This document shows, in pieces, positions 17,573 to 25,608 of a stretch of DNA of 35,959 bases. The position numbers and the translations under genes are program-made. The stretch spans positions 1-35,959 of the forward strand of contig JAFXPL010000175.1 in assembly GCA_017527945.1 (NCBI GenBank). Reading direction: 5' to 3'. The DNA comes from Bacteroidales bacterium (GTDB taxonomy: Bacteria; Bacteroidota; Bacteroidia; Bacteroidales; WCHB1-69). Position 1 is the first letter of the stretch; every line of letters starts with the position of its first letter. The notes below the pieces were generated by a model, which saw only the letters and a program-made list of their open reading frames with translations, was not told the DNA's origin and searched no databases.

Positions 17573-18313
17573 TCAGCTGGGTGAAATGGTCTTGTTGATG
17601 GTCAAGTAATTTTTCACAAGTTTCAGATAATCAGGTGTGTATTGCGATTTTGCGTCGCGAATGGCGAGTGTCATTTTTGTTTCCATTTGCGGTGAACGGC
17701 CATACTCCCGCACGATACGACTGACGGGTTTGGCAGCTGTCGGCCGAATGAAAACGGATTTTCGGACATGCCATTTGCCCACTGTGAGCGCATGAAATTC
17801 TTCCATTTCCGCTGGCGGCAGAATCAGTGCGAAACGACCATTTTGGGAAAGCAGTTTATCGACACCGTCCACTAAATCGTCAAACGAAAGCTGCCCATCA
17901 CCGTGCCTGCTTTGCAAGCGTCCTTTTTCTTTGGGTTTCAGATTGTTGTGAAAAAACGGAGGATTGCTTACAATTAAATCGAATTTTGTTGCGTCGCATT
18001 GGTTGGCGAACTCTTGCAGACTGATTTTCTCGAAGCGAAAACAATGAAGCGGCAACAGCGGAAATTGTTGTGCATTTTCTTGTGCTTCGATAATGGAGTC
18101 TGAATCCACATCGATGCCGATAATTTTAGGAATTATTTGTCTGTCAACAAGTTGCTGTGCGATGCAAAAAGCTATAACCCCGCATCCGCATCCTATGTCC
18201 AATATGTTGAGTGCTGGTGGTGCTTGCGTGAGCGTAGCCAACAGCACGGCATCCGTCCCGATTTTCAGCGTACACCGTTCATGGGACAAATCAAAACGCT
18301 TGAAATGAAACAT
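17573..18313 (-). CDS. trmN6: tRNA1(Val) adenine-37 N6-methyltransferase family
   Basis: This 246-residue SAM-dependent methyltransferase of the YfiC/TrmN6 family modifies A37 of tRNA1(Val) in E. coli. The SAM loop LDIGCGCG lies at residues 38-45, the acidic strand end GIDVD at about 66-70 and the catalytic NPPF at 117-120. The N-terminal FHFKRFDLSHERCTLKIGTDAVLL is typical of the family. It starts directly after the manA stop (TAAATG), which suggests translational coupling. It converges on the C39 exporter with 32 bp between the stops and no obvious terminator. Confidence 0.9.
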   Translation of the reverse strand: MFHFKRFDLSHERCTLKIGTDAVLLATLTQAPPALNILDIGCGCGVIAFCIAQQLVDRQIIPKIIGIDVDSDSIIEAQENAQQFPLLPLHCFRFEKISLQEFANQCDATKFDLIVSNPPFFHNNLKPKEKGRLQSRHGDGQLSFDDLVDGVDKLLSQNGRFALILPPAEMEEFHALTVGKWHVRKSVFIRPTAAKPVSRIVREYGRSPQMETKMTLAIRDAKSQYTPDYLKLVKNYLTINKTISPS

Positions 18314-19297
18314 TTACGAGCAATAAACCTCCAACAGTTTTGCTTTTCCGTCAGGTACAATCTGCATCTGTTCCACTTCAGCGGGCACCAGTGCCACCTC
18401 GCCTGTCCCTAACCGTTCTTTGAAAGCATCGGACACCATGAACGCATTGCCTTCCAGGCAGATATATATTACAAACGAATCTAAATTGACAAAGGATTTC
18501 TGAACTTGCATATCCATTTCCAACAGGTTGGTGTTGAAGAAGGGGGATTGCACAAGCGTCACGGTTTTATTCATCTCGTGCTTGTAATGTACTTGGAAAT
18601 CATCCAGATTCTTTTCGGCATGAATCGCTTCGAAAGCTTCTTCGGTATGTAATTCGCGGCTGTTGCCGTTGTCATCCACGCGGTTCCAGTCATAGATGCG
18701 GAAGGTGATGTCGGAAGGTTGCTGGATTTCCGCCAAAAGTACCCCTTTGCCGATGGCGTGCACAGTTCCGGCGGGAATCATGAACGTGTCACCGGGCTTT
18801 ACGGGATAGAACTTGAGAAAATCTTCCAACGTGCCCTGTTCAACGGCATCCAGATATTGTTGGGCGGTGGTTTTCTTGTTGAAACCGACATACAGTCCTG
18901 CGCCTTCGTCAGCTTGGATTACGTGCCACATTTCCGTTTTTCCGTTTTGCCCGTAGTGCTCCTGTGCGAAATCATCATCGGGATGCACCTGCACGGAGAG
19001 ATTGTCCTGTGCGTCGATGAATTTGATGAGCAGGGGGAAACCGAGCCCGTATTTTTCATAATTCTTTTCGCCCACCAGGTCTGTGAGGTAAATTTCGAGC
19101 AGCTCGTTGAGATTGTTTTCGGCGAGGAAACCGTTGGCTACCACCGACTCGTCGTCCACGATACCAGAGATCTCCCAGCTTTCGCCGCAGTTTTCCAACG
19201 GGCTGATTTTATGTTTGAGGATGGTTTCGATTTTGTTGCCGCCCCAGATCTTTTCCTTCAGGATGGGCGTGAATTTCAAAGGGTATAGATTTGTCAT
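18314..19297 (-). CDS. manA: Mannose-6-phosphate isomerase, class I
   Basis: This 327-residue cupin enzyme interconverts fructose-6-phosphate and mannose-6-phosphate, feeding GDP-mannose and GDP-fucose synthesis. The zinc ligands are visible: Gln103 and His105 in SVQVHPDDDF, Glu122 in KTEMWHV, and the His of IPAGTVHAIG near 181. An Arg-containing segment ITFRIYDWNR follows. The length is that of the compact bacterial form. It sits in a three-gene minus-strand operon, 3 bp after the unknown exported-protein gene and directly abutting trmN6. Confidence 0.94.
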   Translation of the reverse strand: MTNLYPLKFTPILKEKIWGGNKIETILKHKISPLENCGESWEISGIVDDESVVANGFLAENNLNELLEIYLTDLVGEKNYEKYGLGFPLLIKFIDAQDNLSVQVHPDDDFAQEHYGQNGKTEMWHVIQADEGAGLYVGFNKKTTAQQYLDAVEQGTLEDFLKFYPVKPGDTFMIPAGTVHAIGKGVLLAEIQQPSDITFRIYDWNRVDDNGNSRELHTEEAFEAIHAEKNLDDFQVHYKHEMNKTVTLVQSPFFNTNLLEMDMQVQKSFVNLDSFVIYICLEGNAFMVSDAFKERLGTGEVALVPAEVEQMQIVPDGKAKLLEVYCS

Positions 19298-19300
19298 ATT

Positions 19301-20257
19301 TTATTGTGCAGAATAATAGTTTCGATTCTTGTGCTGGTAGTCGGGCAGCGGCTTGTCGGGATTGGAGCCGCGCACGTTCTTCTGGAACACCCATTTGCCG
19401 TCCTCTTCGATGAAGCCTTGGTTTAGACTGGATTCCGGCACCATGTAGGCGGGCACGTTCTTCATGGATTCATCCATCGGAATCAGCTCCTCGAAGATGA
19501 TCATGTCACAGCGCATCCGCTTGTAGTCGTAATCGTGCGTCTTGGGGTTGTATTTCCCCGTGCTGACCAGATATTCTTGGTTCTCGTAGTTGAGCAACAT
19601 AGAGGCGTTCTTGGAGTATTCGAAGATGACCCGCGCCACTTTTTCGGGATAGTTTTTGAATACACGGCCTCCGAAGATCGGGGTCATTTCTTTGTTAAAA
19701 TGCAGGATTTCAATAATTTTCTGGTTTGTGAAAAGGTCATTCCCATTCCAGCCGAGCAGCGTGTAGTAGGTGGTGTTCTTTTCCTTCACTGGAATCAGTT
19801 TGTAATAGACTGCGCCGTACCAGCGGTTGTGGTTGCCGACGAGCGTCTTGGGATAGTCGATGTTCTGGCGCTTGTCGTACAGCGGATAGAGCACATATTT
19901 TTTCCGGTTGTCGTTATAGACGTGTATGAAACCGAAATTCTCGATGTCGTAGTTGTTTTTCAACACATACCAGGTGAAGACTTTGAAGACATTGTCGGGG
20001 GAGGCCAGCACGCTGAAATTATGGACGGAATCCCAGGTGTGTTTGTAAGCATCTGGCATTTGCAGCACCTCTTCGAGCAACGACATGAAATCCTCGTTCA
20101 GCGCCAATCGGGATGTTTCGTCCGGTTCCGCCATCACTTGGTCACGCAGATGGATGAGGCTGTCTTCCCACATGCGAAAGTCGGGCTTTTTTTGAGAGAA
20201 AGCCGTCATTCCGCACAGTAGGACCAGTGTCAATATACCCGAAATATGTTTCAACAT
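19301..20257 (-). CDS. Exported protein of unknown function
   Basis: The 318-residue product has a clear signal peptide (ISGILTLVLLCGMTAFSQ) and a mixed alpha/beta mature part. Recognisable features are many Tyr/Trp residues and segments such as NVFKVFTWYVLKNN and YTLLGWNGNDLFTNQKIIEIL, followed by a conserved-looking MIFEELIPMDESM. I do not recognise the domain; similar exported proteins occur in other Bacteroidales as uncharacterised. The start at 20257 is chosen because the -7 box at 20272-20279 lies just upstream, and the longer reading from 20305 would precede the promoter. It is the first gene of the operon with manA and trmN6. Confidence 0.8.
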   Translation of the reverse strand: MLKHISGILTLVLLCGMTAFSQKKPDFRMWEDSLIHLRDQVMAEPDETSRLALNEDFMSLLEEVLQMPDAYKHTWDSVHNFSVLASPDNVFKVFTWYVLKNNYDIENFGFIHVYNDNRKKYVLYPLYDKRQNIDYPKTLVGNHNRWYGAVYYKLIPVKEKNTTYYTLLGWNGNDLFTNQKIIEILHFNKEMTPIFGGRVFKNYPEKVARVIFEYSKNASMLLNYENQEYLVSTGKYNPKTHDYDYKRMRCDMIIFEELIPMDESMKNVPAYMVPESSLNQGFIEEDGKWVFQKNVRGSNPDKPLPDYQHKNRNYYSAQ

Positions 20258-20271
20258 CTTAGAATAACTTG

Positions 20272-20279
20272 CAAAAATA
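20272..20279 (-). promoter_or_regulatory. Promoter -7 box (TATTTTTG) of the unknown gene-manA-trmN6 operon
   Basis: TATTTTTG on the minus strand, 14 bp before the chosen ATG, implying a leader of about 10 nt. Confidence 0.65.
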
Positions 20280-20335
20280 CAAAATATTGCACTATGTTTT
20301 GGCAATATGAAGTTTTTTTACGGATACATTACTTG

Positions 20336-20381
20336 AAAAGTTGCAATTACGTCTATTTTATTAGATCTAATTGCAACTTTT
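20336..20381 (-). terminator. Long hairpin after rfbC, probable terminator
   Basis: AAAAGTTGCAATTA (20336-20349) is fully complementary to TAATTGCAACTTTT (20368-20381), with an inner TCTA/TAGA stem. It lies after the rfbC stop and upstream of the next minus-strand promoter. A second hairpin, GAAACTTG/CAAGTTTC at 20403-20424, overlaps the rfbC stop codon. The T-run on the minus strand is short (four Ts). Confidence 0.65.
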
Positions 20382-20422
20382 TCTGTCTTTATTTTGAACA
20401 TAGAAACTTGAAGAAGCAAGTT

Positions 20423-20971
20423 TCAATAGTCGAAAGGGGAGAGGAAGGAAGAAAACGATTCACCGCGAAGATCCTTTTCGGAGGTGATAGGGTTGTCAAC
20501 CTGCCAATTGATGTTTAAATCCTTGTCGTTGAATAAGATACAGCCTTCAGATGCTTTGTTGTAAAAGTTGGAGCATTTGTAGGCGAATACGGTGTTGTCC
20601 TCTAAAGCGGCGAAGCCATGGGCAAAGCCGACAGGAAGGTAGAATTGCCGGAAGTTGTCGGCCGTGAGGAGAACGGACTCATATTGTCCGTATGTGGGGC
20701 TTCCTCTTCGGATGTCAACGGCAAAGTCCAGGACAGCGCCTTGAAGCACTCGCACCAATTTGGCTTGGGCGAAAGGAGGCTTCTGAAAATGCAATCCGCG
20801 GACGACCCCTTTTTGCGAACAGGACTGGTTGTCTTGGACGAACTTGTCGGTGATACCTAACGCCTTGAATGATTGTTCGTTGTAGCTTTCAAAAAAATAT
20901 CCGCGATCATCTTTGAAGATAGTCGGTTCCACAACAAGCAATCCTTCGATTTTGGTTTTAGTCACATGCAT
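20423..20971 (-). CDS. rfbC: dTDP-4-dehydrorhamnose 3,5-epimerase
   Basis: This 182-residue RmlC/RfbC cupin epimerises the dTDP-4-keto-6-deoxyglucose intermediate in dTDP-L-rhamnose synthesis for surface polysaccharide. The catalytic base lies in VVRGLHFQ (His61), and the later FAYKCSNFYN carries the conserved Tyr. GYFFESYNEQSF and FAHGFAAL are family motifs. The other rhamnose genes (rfbA, rfbB, rfbD) are not adjacent, which is unusual. It follows thyA by 33 bp on the minus strand and is the last gene of the mrp-thyA-rfbC run. Confidence 0.95.
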   Translation of the reverse strand: MHVTKTKIEGLLVVEPTIFKDDRGYFFESYNEQSFKALGITDKFVQDNQSCSQKGVVRGLHFQKPPFAQAKLVRVLQGAVLDFAVDIRRGSPTYGQYESVLLTADNFRQFYLPVGFAHGFAALEDNTVFAYKCSNFYNKASEGCILFNDKDLNINWQVDNPITSEKDLRGESFSSFLSPFDY

Positions 20972-21004
20972 GATGATGGTCTTAAGTTGTTGAATAGATT
21001 TGGT

Positions 21005-21799
21005 TTACACCGCCACATCCGCCTTGATGTGCGGGTGAGGGTCGTAGTTTTCCAACGTGAAGTCCTCATACTGGAAGTCGAAGATACTTTTGACATCGGG
21101 TTTGATGCGCATTTGCGGCAGCGGACGCGGCTCGCGGGAGAGCTGTAACTTGGCCTGTTCCACGTGGTTGGAGTAGATGTGCGCATCGCCGAAGGTGTGC
21201 ACGAAGTCCTTGGCCTTCAGCCCGCACACTTGCGCCACCATCATCGTCAGCAGGGCGTAGGAGGCGATGTTGAAGGGCACGCCGAGGAAGACGTCCGCGC
21301 TTCGCTGGTAGAGCTGGCACGAGAGCTGCCCGTCGTTGGCGTAGAACTGGAACATCGTGTGGCATGGAGGTAGCGCCATCTGATCGACATCCGCCGGGTT
21401 CCACGCACTCACGATAAGCCGCCGGGAATCCGGATTGCGTTTGAGCTGCTCGATCAGGTTGGTAATCTGGTCGATGACGCGGCCGTCGGGAGCTTCCCAC
21501 GACCGCCACTGCTTGCCATAGACCGGCCCCAGGTCGCCGCGCTCGTCCGCCCACTCGTCCCAAATCGTCACCTTGTGGTCGTGCAGGTACTGGATGTTCG
21601 TGTCGCCACGCAAGAACCACAACAGCTCGTAGATGATGGAACGCAGATGCAGCTTCTTGGTAGTCAGTAAGGGGAATCCCTTCTGCAAATCAAACCGCAT
21701 CTGGTAACCGAAAATGCTGTAAGTGCCCGTACCTGTTCGGTCGGCCTTGTAGTGACCCTCATCAAGGATCGTGCGCATCAGGTCTAAGTACTGCTTCAT
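21005..21799 (-). CDS. thyA: Thymidylate synthase
   Basis: This 264-residue enzyme methylates dUMP to dTMP using methylene-tetrahydrofolate. The length equals that of E. coli ThyA, and the active-site Cys146 falls in [11 protein letters not shown]. The phosphate-binding Arg pair is in [14 protein letters not shown], and [14 protein letters not shown] is also typical. The final residues KADVAV match the usual C-terminus. The folA gene, often next to thyA, is absent. The 57-bp gap to mrp upstream is filled by a heptanucleotide array. Confidence 0.97.
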   Translation of the reverse strand: MKQYLDLMRTILDEGHYKADRTGTGTYSIFGYQMRFDLQKGFPLLTTKKLHLRSIIYELLWFLRGDTNIQYLHDHKVTIWDEWADERGDLGPVYGKQWRSWEAPDGRVIDQITNLIEQLKRNPDSRRLIVSAWNPADVDQMALPPCHTMFQFYANDGQLSCQLYQRSADVFLGVPFNIASYALLTMMVAQVCGLKAKDFVHTFGDAHIYSNHVEQAKLQLSREPRPLPQMRIKPDVKSIFDFQYEDFTLENYDPHPHIKADVAV

Positions 21800-21811
21800 C
21801 TTTGAGTTTGT

Positions 21812-21860
21812 TAGTGATTAGTGAATAGTGATCAGTGATCAGTCACAAGTCATACGTCAC
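21812..21860. repeat. Heptanucleotide array, TAGTGAT type, between mrp and thyA
   Basis: Seven units in register: TAGTGAT, TAGTGAA, TAGTGAT, CAGTGAT, CAGTCAC, AAGTCAT, ACGTCAC. It starts 13 bp from the thyA ATG and reaches into the mrp stop codon at 21857-21859. Unit type matches the arrays at 99 and 1111. Confidence 0.85.
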
Positions 21861-22684
21861 GCGGGGACTTCCAGACTTTCGAGCACATCGAGCACATTCT
21901 CCAAACGGGTCTCCTTGACTTTTTCAATTTGGCCTTTGTCGCAGAGGGTGGCCATCTCCGGGTTGATGGGCAGGCGATCCAACAGTTTGATGTTGAATTC
22001 CTTGGCTACCTCTTCGGCATTGCTTTGGCCGAACACGGAAATCTTCTCGCCGCAGTGCGGGCAGGTGATGTAGCTGTAGTTTTCGATGAGGCCGAGGATG
22101 GGGATGTTCATCATGCCGGCCATGTTGACGGCCTTGCTCACGATGAGGGAGACCAGCTCTTGCGGGGAGGTGATCATCAAGATGCCGTCGAGGGTGATGG
22201 TCTGGAAGACGGTCAACGGCACGTCGCCGGTGCCGGGAGGCATGTCAATCAGCAGGAAGTCGATGTTTTCCCAGATCACTTCGGTCCAGAACTGCTTCAC
22301 CATACCGGCGACCAGCGGACCGCGCCATAGCACGGGCGACTTCTCGTCGGCAATCAGCAAGTTGCTGGAAATCACCTCAATGCCGGTTTCGGTAACGGCG
22401 GGATAGACGCCTTGCTCGCTGCCGCGCACCATTTCGTGGAGGTTGAACATTTTCGGGATGGAGGGACCGGTGACATCCGCGTCGAGGATGCCCACGCGGT
22501 AACCCTTGCGGCGCAACGCCACGGCCAACAACGAGGTGACGGAGCTCTTGCCCACGCCGCCCTTGCCGCTCACCACACCAATGACTTTCTTGATATTGCT
22601 TAATGCATTCGGTTTCTCGTGCAAATCTCTGCTTCCGCAGTCTTTCTGACTGCATTCCTGACAATTGTGATTACATTCGCTCAT
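21857..22684 (-). CDS. Mrp/NBP35-type Fe-S cluster carrier ATPase
   Basis: This 275-residue ParA-superfamily ATPase (Mrp/ApbC) is thought to carry iron-sulfur clusters. The deviant Walker A VSGKGGVGKSS is at about 38-48, then GILDADVTGPSIP and IDMPPGTGD. CPHCGEK supplies the CxxC that bridges a cluster between two subunits. The N-terminus has a second Cys group (Cys4, Cys8, Cys11, Cys16), reminiscent of NBP35. The N-terminal DUF59 domain of longer Mrp proteins is missing, as usual for this short subtype. The first gene of mrp-thyA-rfbC. Confidence 0.93.
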   Translation of the reverse strand: MSECNHNCQECSQKDCGSRDLHEKPNALSNIKKVIGVVSGKGGVGKSSVTSLLAVALRRKGYRVGILDADVTGPSIPKMFNLHEMVRGSEQGVYPAVTETGIEVISSNLLIADEKSPVLWRGPLVAGMVKQFWTEVIWENIDFLLIDMPPGTGDVPLTVFQTITLDGILMITSPQELVSLIVSKAVNMAGMMNIPILGLIENYSYITCPHCGEKISVFGQSNAEEVAKEFNIKLLDRLPINPEMATLCDKGQIEKVKETRLENVLDVLESLEVPA

Positions 22685-22718
22685 ATTCTCTTACTATATT
22701 TTATATGAATCTGAGCGG

Positions 22719-22726
22719 CAAAGATA
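22719..22726 (-). promoter_or_regulatory. Promoter -7 box (TATCTTTG) of mrp
   Basis: TATCTTTG on the minus strand. The expected -33 position (about 22746) falls inside the ACGTGAG array at 22740-22767, and no TTG is visible there. Confidence 0.7.
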
Positions 22727-22739
22727 CGATTTTTTTTGG

Positions 22740-22767
22740 ACGTGAGACGTAGGACGCGAGACGTGAG
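22740..22767. repeat. Heptanucleotide array, ACGTGAG type
   Basis: Four units: ACGTGAG, ACGTAGG, ACGCGAG, ACGTGAG. It occupies the upstream promoter region of mrp and ends 3 bp before the ATG of the gene remnant at 22771. Confidence 0.88.
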
Positions 22768-22770
22768 AAT

Positions 22771-23101
22771 ATGGGAATCGGAACAAAATCTGCCATGATT
22801 CAAAAATTGAAAGCAAAAGGTTTTACATACGATGCAACACTTGATATGCTAGAAGGAGAGTTCAATGGTCAGCCTGTATTCATATCCGTTGTGACAGAGA
22901 ATAATAAAGTTTATCGAATTTGCATATTTGACAAAAATGAAACCACAGGATCTCAAATAAAGATTCGATTTAATACTTTGTGTCGCCAATTTGAGAAGAA
23001 CGGACAATTTCACATTCTCTTTTGAACCACAATTTGGGTACGAAATCGCTTTTGGCATAACCGCAACAAGTGCAGATGTCTGGTTTGCCTATCGTTTTTA
23101 A
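22771..23101 (+). pseudogene. Mosaic gene remnant (exported-protein fragment plus barrel C-terminus)
   Basis: The first frame reads 84 residues to a stop at 23025. It resembles, from memory, a domain common in gut Bacteroidales exported proteins (GTKSAMIQKLKAKGFTYDA ... IRFNTLCRQFEKNG), but the signal peptide and the C-terminal part are absent. A second frame, open from 22961 to a stop at 23099-23101, ends in ADVWFAYRF, which looks like the last strand of an outer-membrane barrel with a terminal Phe. The stretch is more AT-rich than its neighbours. I read it as fragments of two genes, not one working gene. Heptad arrays lie on both sides. Confidence 0.6.
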
Positions 23102-23187
23102 CGTTGTAGGTTAAGGAGAAGTGTTCTCTTTCCCCGCACACCTGACGGCATGCGATTGGAGACGCTGGAAGTGTCTTCTCCCACCTA

Positions 23188-23222
23188 AGCCAACAGCCAA
23201 TAGCTAAAAGCCAATAGCCGAC
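23188..23222. repeat. Heptanucleotide array, AGCCAAT type, spanning the phosphatase stop
   Basis: Five units: AGCCAAC, AGCCAAT, AGCTAAA, AGCCAAT, AGCCGAC. The stop codon and last residues (SAIGF) of the minus-strand phosphatase are read from this array. Confidence 0.87.
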
Positions 23223-23695
23223 AGAAAACCGTCGCAGCCCTCCTGCACGTCGTCCCAGGTGGCCTGGAAGTCGCCGGTGTACCAAGGGTCGGCCACATCA
23301 CGGGGGTGGTCGGTGTAGTCCATCAACAGCGAAATCTTGCCGTCCACATCTTGTCCGACAATGCGCTGGATGTTCCGCCGGTTGTTCTGGTCCATGATGA
23401 TGATGTAGTCGTAATAGTCGTAGTCGGTGCGGGTCATCTGGCGGGCGGTCTTGCCGTCGCAAGAGATACCATGCGCCGCCAACATCCTGCGGGCCGGCGG
23501 ATAGACAGGGTTGCCGATCTCCTCGCGGCTCGTCGCGGCGGAGGCAATCTCGAACTGCGCGGAGAGTCCCCGCTCCGCCACCTTTTGCTTCATTACGAAC
23601 TCCGCCATGGGACTGCGGCAGATGTTGCCGTGGCACACAAAAAGGACTCTGGTTTTCGTCACTTTTGATTTTGTATGTTCACTTGTACTGGGCAT
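23204..23695 (-). CDS. Low-molecular-weight protein tyrosine phosphatase
   Basis: The 163-residue protein contains the LMW-PTP signature CHGNICRS (Cys21 to Arg27, CX5R) directly after the first strand VLFVCHGN, and the general acid Asp in DVADPWYTGDF. It would dephosphorylate protein tyrosines; in bacteria such enzymes often control polysaccharide export. The start at 23695, 5 bp after the dxs stop, is preferred over 23722, which overlaps dxs. The C-terminus is encoded by a heptad array, so the last few residues are probably not ancestral. Confidence 0.92.
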   Translation of the reverse strand: MPSTSEHTKSKVTKTRVLFVCHGNICRSPMAEFVMKQKVAERGLSAQFEIASAATSREEIGNPVYPPARRMLAAHGISCDGKTARQMTRTDYDYYDYIIIMDQNNRRNIQRIVGQDVDGKISLLMDYTDHPRDVADPWYTGDFQATWDDVQEGCDGFLSAIGF

Positions 23696-23700
23696 AATTT

Positions 23701-25608
23701 TCAGTCGATTTTTATTTCCCAAGCCTCGCGCACCCGTTTCGTTATGGTCTCTTCGTCAAAGCCTACCTCTTTGTATAGGTTCGGAATGTCGCCATGCGAG
23801 ATGAAACGGTCGGGCAGGGCGATGTGCAGCAGGTGGTTACGAAATCCTCTTTTTTCCAGAAATTCTGCTGTTTCGGAGAACAGTCCGCCCTTTTCGGTGC
23901 CGTCCTCCACGGTGATCCAAACGGGATACTGGTCTGCAAATGTTGCCAATGCGCTTTCGTCCAACGGTTTGAGGAACCGCACATCGAAATGTCCTGCGTG
24001 GATGTCCTCCTTCTCCAGTTTCTGCAGCACGTTCTCCACGGCGTTGCCCAATGGCCCGAGAGTGAGGAGCAGGACTTTTTCGCCTTTTCGGAGCAGTTGT
24101 CCTTTGCCGATAGGTAACACTTGCGGTTCGTTGTGCCAGTCGGTGAGGACACCGCGTCCGCGCGGGTAACGGATGACGAACGGAAGTCCGTGATTTTTTG
24201 CGTTTTGGTAGGCGGTGAGCATTAGGTTGCGCAGTTCATGTTCGTTGAGAGGCGACGAGACGATGAGGTCGGGGATGCAGCGCAGGAAGGCCAAGTCGAA
24301 AACGCCCTGGTGTGTTGCACCGTCTTCTCCTACGAGCCCGGCGCGGTCGATGCAGAATACGACAGGCAACTTTTGTAGCGCCACGTCGTGGATTACTTGG
24401 TCGTAGCCGCGTTGCAGGAACGACGAATAGATGTTGCAGAACGGGATGTAGTCTTCGGTGGCCAGTCCTGCCGAGAAGGTGACGGCATGCTGTTCGGCGA
24501 TGCCCACATCGAAGACGCGGTCAGGGAACTCCCTGTCCATGATGGTCAGCGAGCAGCCGGTGGCCATGGCGGGTGTGATGCCCACCACTTTCTCGTCCTT
24601 CCGGGCGAATTCCAGAATCGTGTTTCCGAAAACATCTTGGTATTTAGGTGGTTGCGCATTGTCTTCGGTACGGATGAGGGCACCGGTTTCGGGATCGAAT
24701 TTTCCGGGGGCGTGGTATTGGGTCTGGTTCTGTTCCGCTGCCTCCAGCCCTTTTCCCTTGACCGTCAGCACGTGGAACAGCTTCAGTCCGGGCAGTTTCT
24801 TCAGCCCTTGCAACGTTTTCACGAGGTAGATCACGTCATGGCCGTCGGCGGGACCGAAGTAGCGGTATCCGAGGCTTTGAAACCAGTTGCTACCGCCGAA
24901 GAGCCAGCCTTTCACCGAGTTCCCCATCTTGCTGAAGAAATTGGTGACGTGGTTGGGGTGGTTGGTGCGGAAGGTGAAGAAATTCCAGAGACGGTTTTTC
25001 ATCCGGTTGTAGGCAGGGGAGGCGGTGATGGAGAGCAGGTATTTGCTCATCGCGCCGGTGCTCTTGTCGATGGATATTTTGTTGTCGTTCAAGATTACCA
25101 GCATGTTGACATCGCGGTAAGGGGCCTGGTTCATGGCTTCGAAGGCCATGCCGCCGCCGATGGCGCCGTCGCCGATGACGGCGATGTGGTTGCGTTTCAG
25201 GTTGCCTTCCATCTTTGCGGCCATGGCCATGCCAAGGGCAGCGGAGATGGAAGTGGAGGAGTGTCCCGTGCCGAAGGCGTCGAACTCGCTCTCCTCGCGG
25301 CGCGGGAACCCGCTGATGCCACCGTAGCAGCGGTTGGTGTTGAAAAGGTCCTTGCGGCCGGTCAGGATTTTGTGGCAGTAGGCCTGGTGCCCAACGTCCC
25401 AGATCAGCTTGTCATCCGGAGTGTCGAAGACGTAGTGGATGGCCACGGTCAGCTCCACCACCCCGAGGCTGGAACCGAGGTGACCCGGATGCCTGGCGGT
25501 CTGCTCGATGATGAAGTGGCGCAGCTCTTCGCACAACTGGGGCAGCTTCTCGACAGGCAGCTTCCGCAAATCCTCAACCGATTGTATATTGGATAGCAAC
25601 TCGCTCAT
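23701..25608 (-). CDS. dxs: 1-deoxy-D-xylulose-5-phosphate synthase
   Basis: This 635-residue thiamine-diphosphate enzyme condenses pyruvate and glyceraldehyde-3-phosphate, the first step of the non-mevalonate isoprenoid pathway. HPGHLGSSLG and DVGHQAY open the protein. FDAFGTGHSSTSIS and the cofactor motif GDGAIGGGMAFEAMN follow, and the C-terminal half carries VGIAEQHAVTFSAGLA with the catalytic Glu. Length is normal. Its start overlaps the glycosyltransferase stop by 4 bp (ATGA), showing translational coupling in the tkt-lptG-GT-dxs-phosphatase run. Confidence 0.97.
   Translation of the reverse strand: MSELLSNIQSVEDLRKLPVEKLPQLCEELRHFIIEQTARHPGHLGSSLGVVELTVAIHYVFDTPDDKLIWDVGHQAYCHKILTGRKDLFNTNRCYGGISGFPRREESEFDAFGTGHSSTSISAALGMAMAAKMEGNLKRNHIAVIGDGAIGGGMAFEAMNQAPYRDVNMLVILNDNKISIDKSTGAMSKYLLSITASPAYNRMKNRLWNFFTFRTNHPNHVTNFFSKMGNSVKGWLFGGSNWFQSLGYRYFGPADGHDVIYLVKTLQGLKKLPGLKLFHVLTVKGKGLEAAEQNQTQYHAPGKFDPETGALIRTEDNAQPPKYQDVFGNTILEFARKDEKVVGITPAMATGCSLTIMDREFPDRVFDVGIAEQHAVTFSAGLATEDYIPFCNIYSSFLQRGYDQVIHDVALQKLPVVFCIDRAGLVGEDGATHQGVFDLAFLRCIPDLIVSSPLNEHELRNLMLTAYQNAKNHGLPFVIRYPRGRGVLTDWHNEPQVLPIGKGQLLRKGEKVLLLTLGPLGNAVENVLQKLEKEDIHAGHFDVRFLKPLDESALATFADQYPVWITVEDGTEKGGLFSETAEFLEKRGFRNHLLHIALPDRFISHGDIPNLYKEVGFDEETITKRVREAWEIKID

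Noticed and set aside
22771..23025. A functional 84-residue protein
   Set aside because: It looks like an internal part of a longer exported-protein domain without signal peptide or C-terminus, so I list it as a remnant, though expression cannot be excluded.
24388..25596. A 402-codon open frame on the plus strand opposite dxs
   Set aside because: Antisense to an intact DXS with all motifs; composition is Val/Gly/His-rich as in other antisense frames here.
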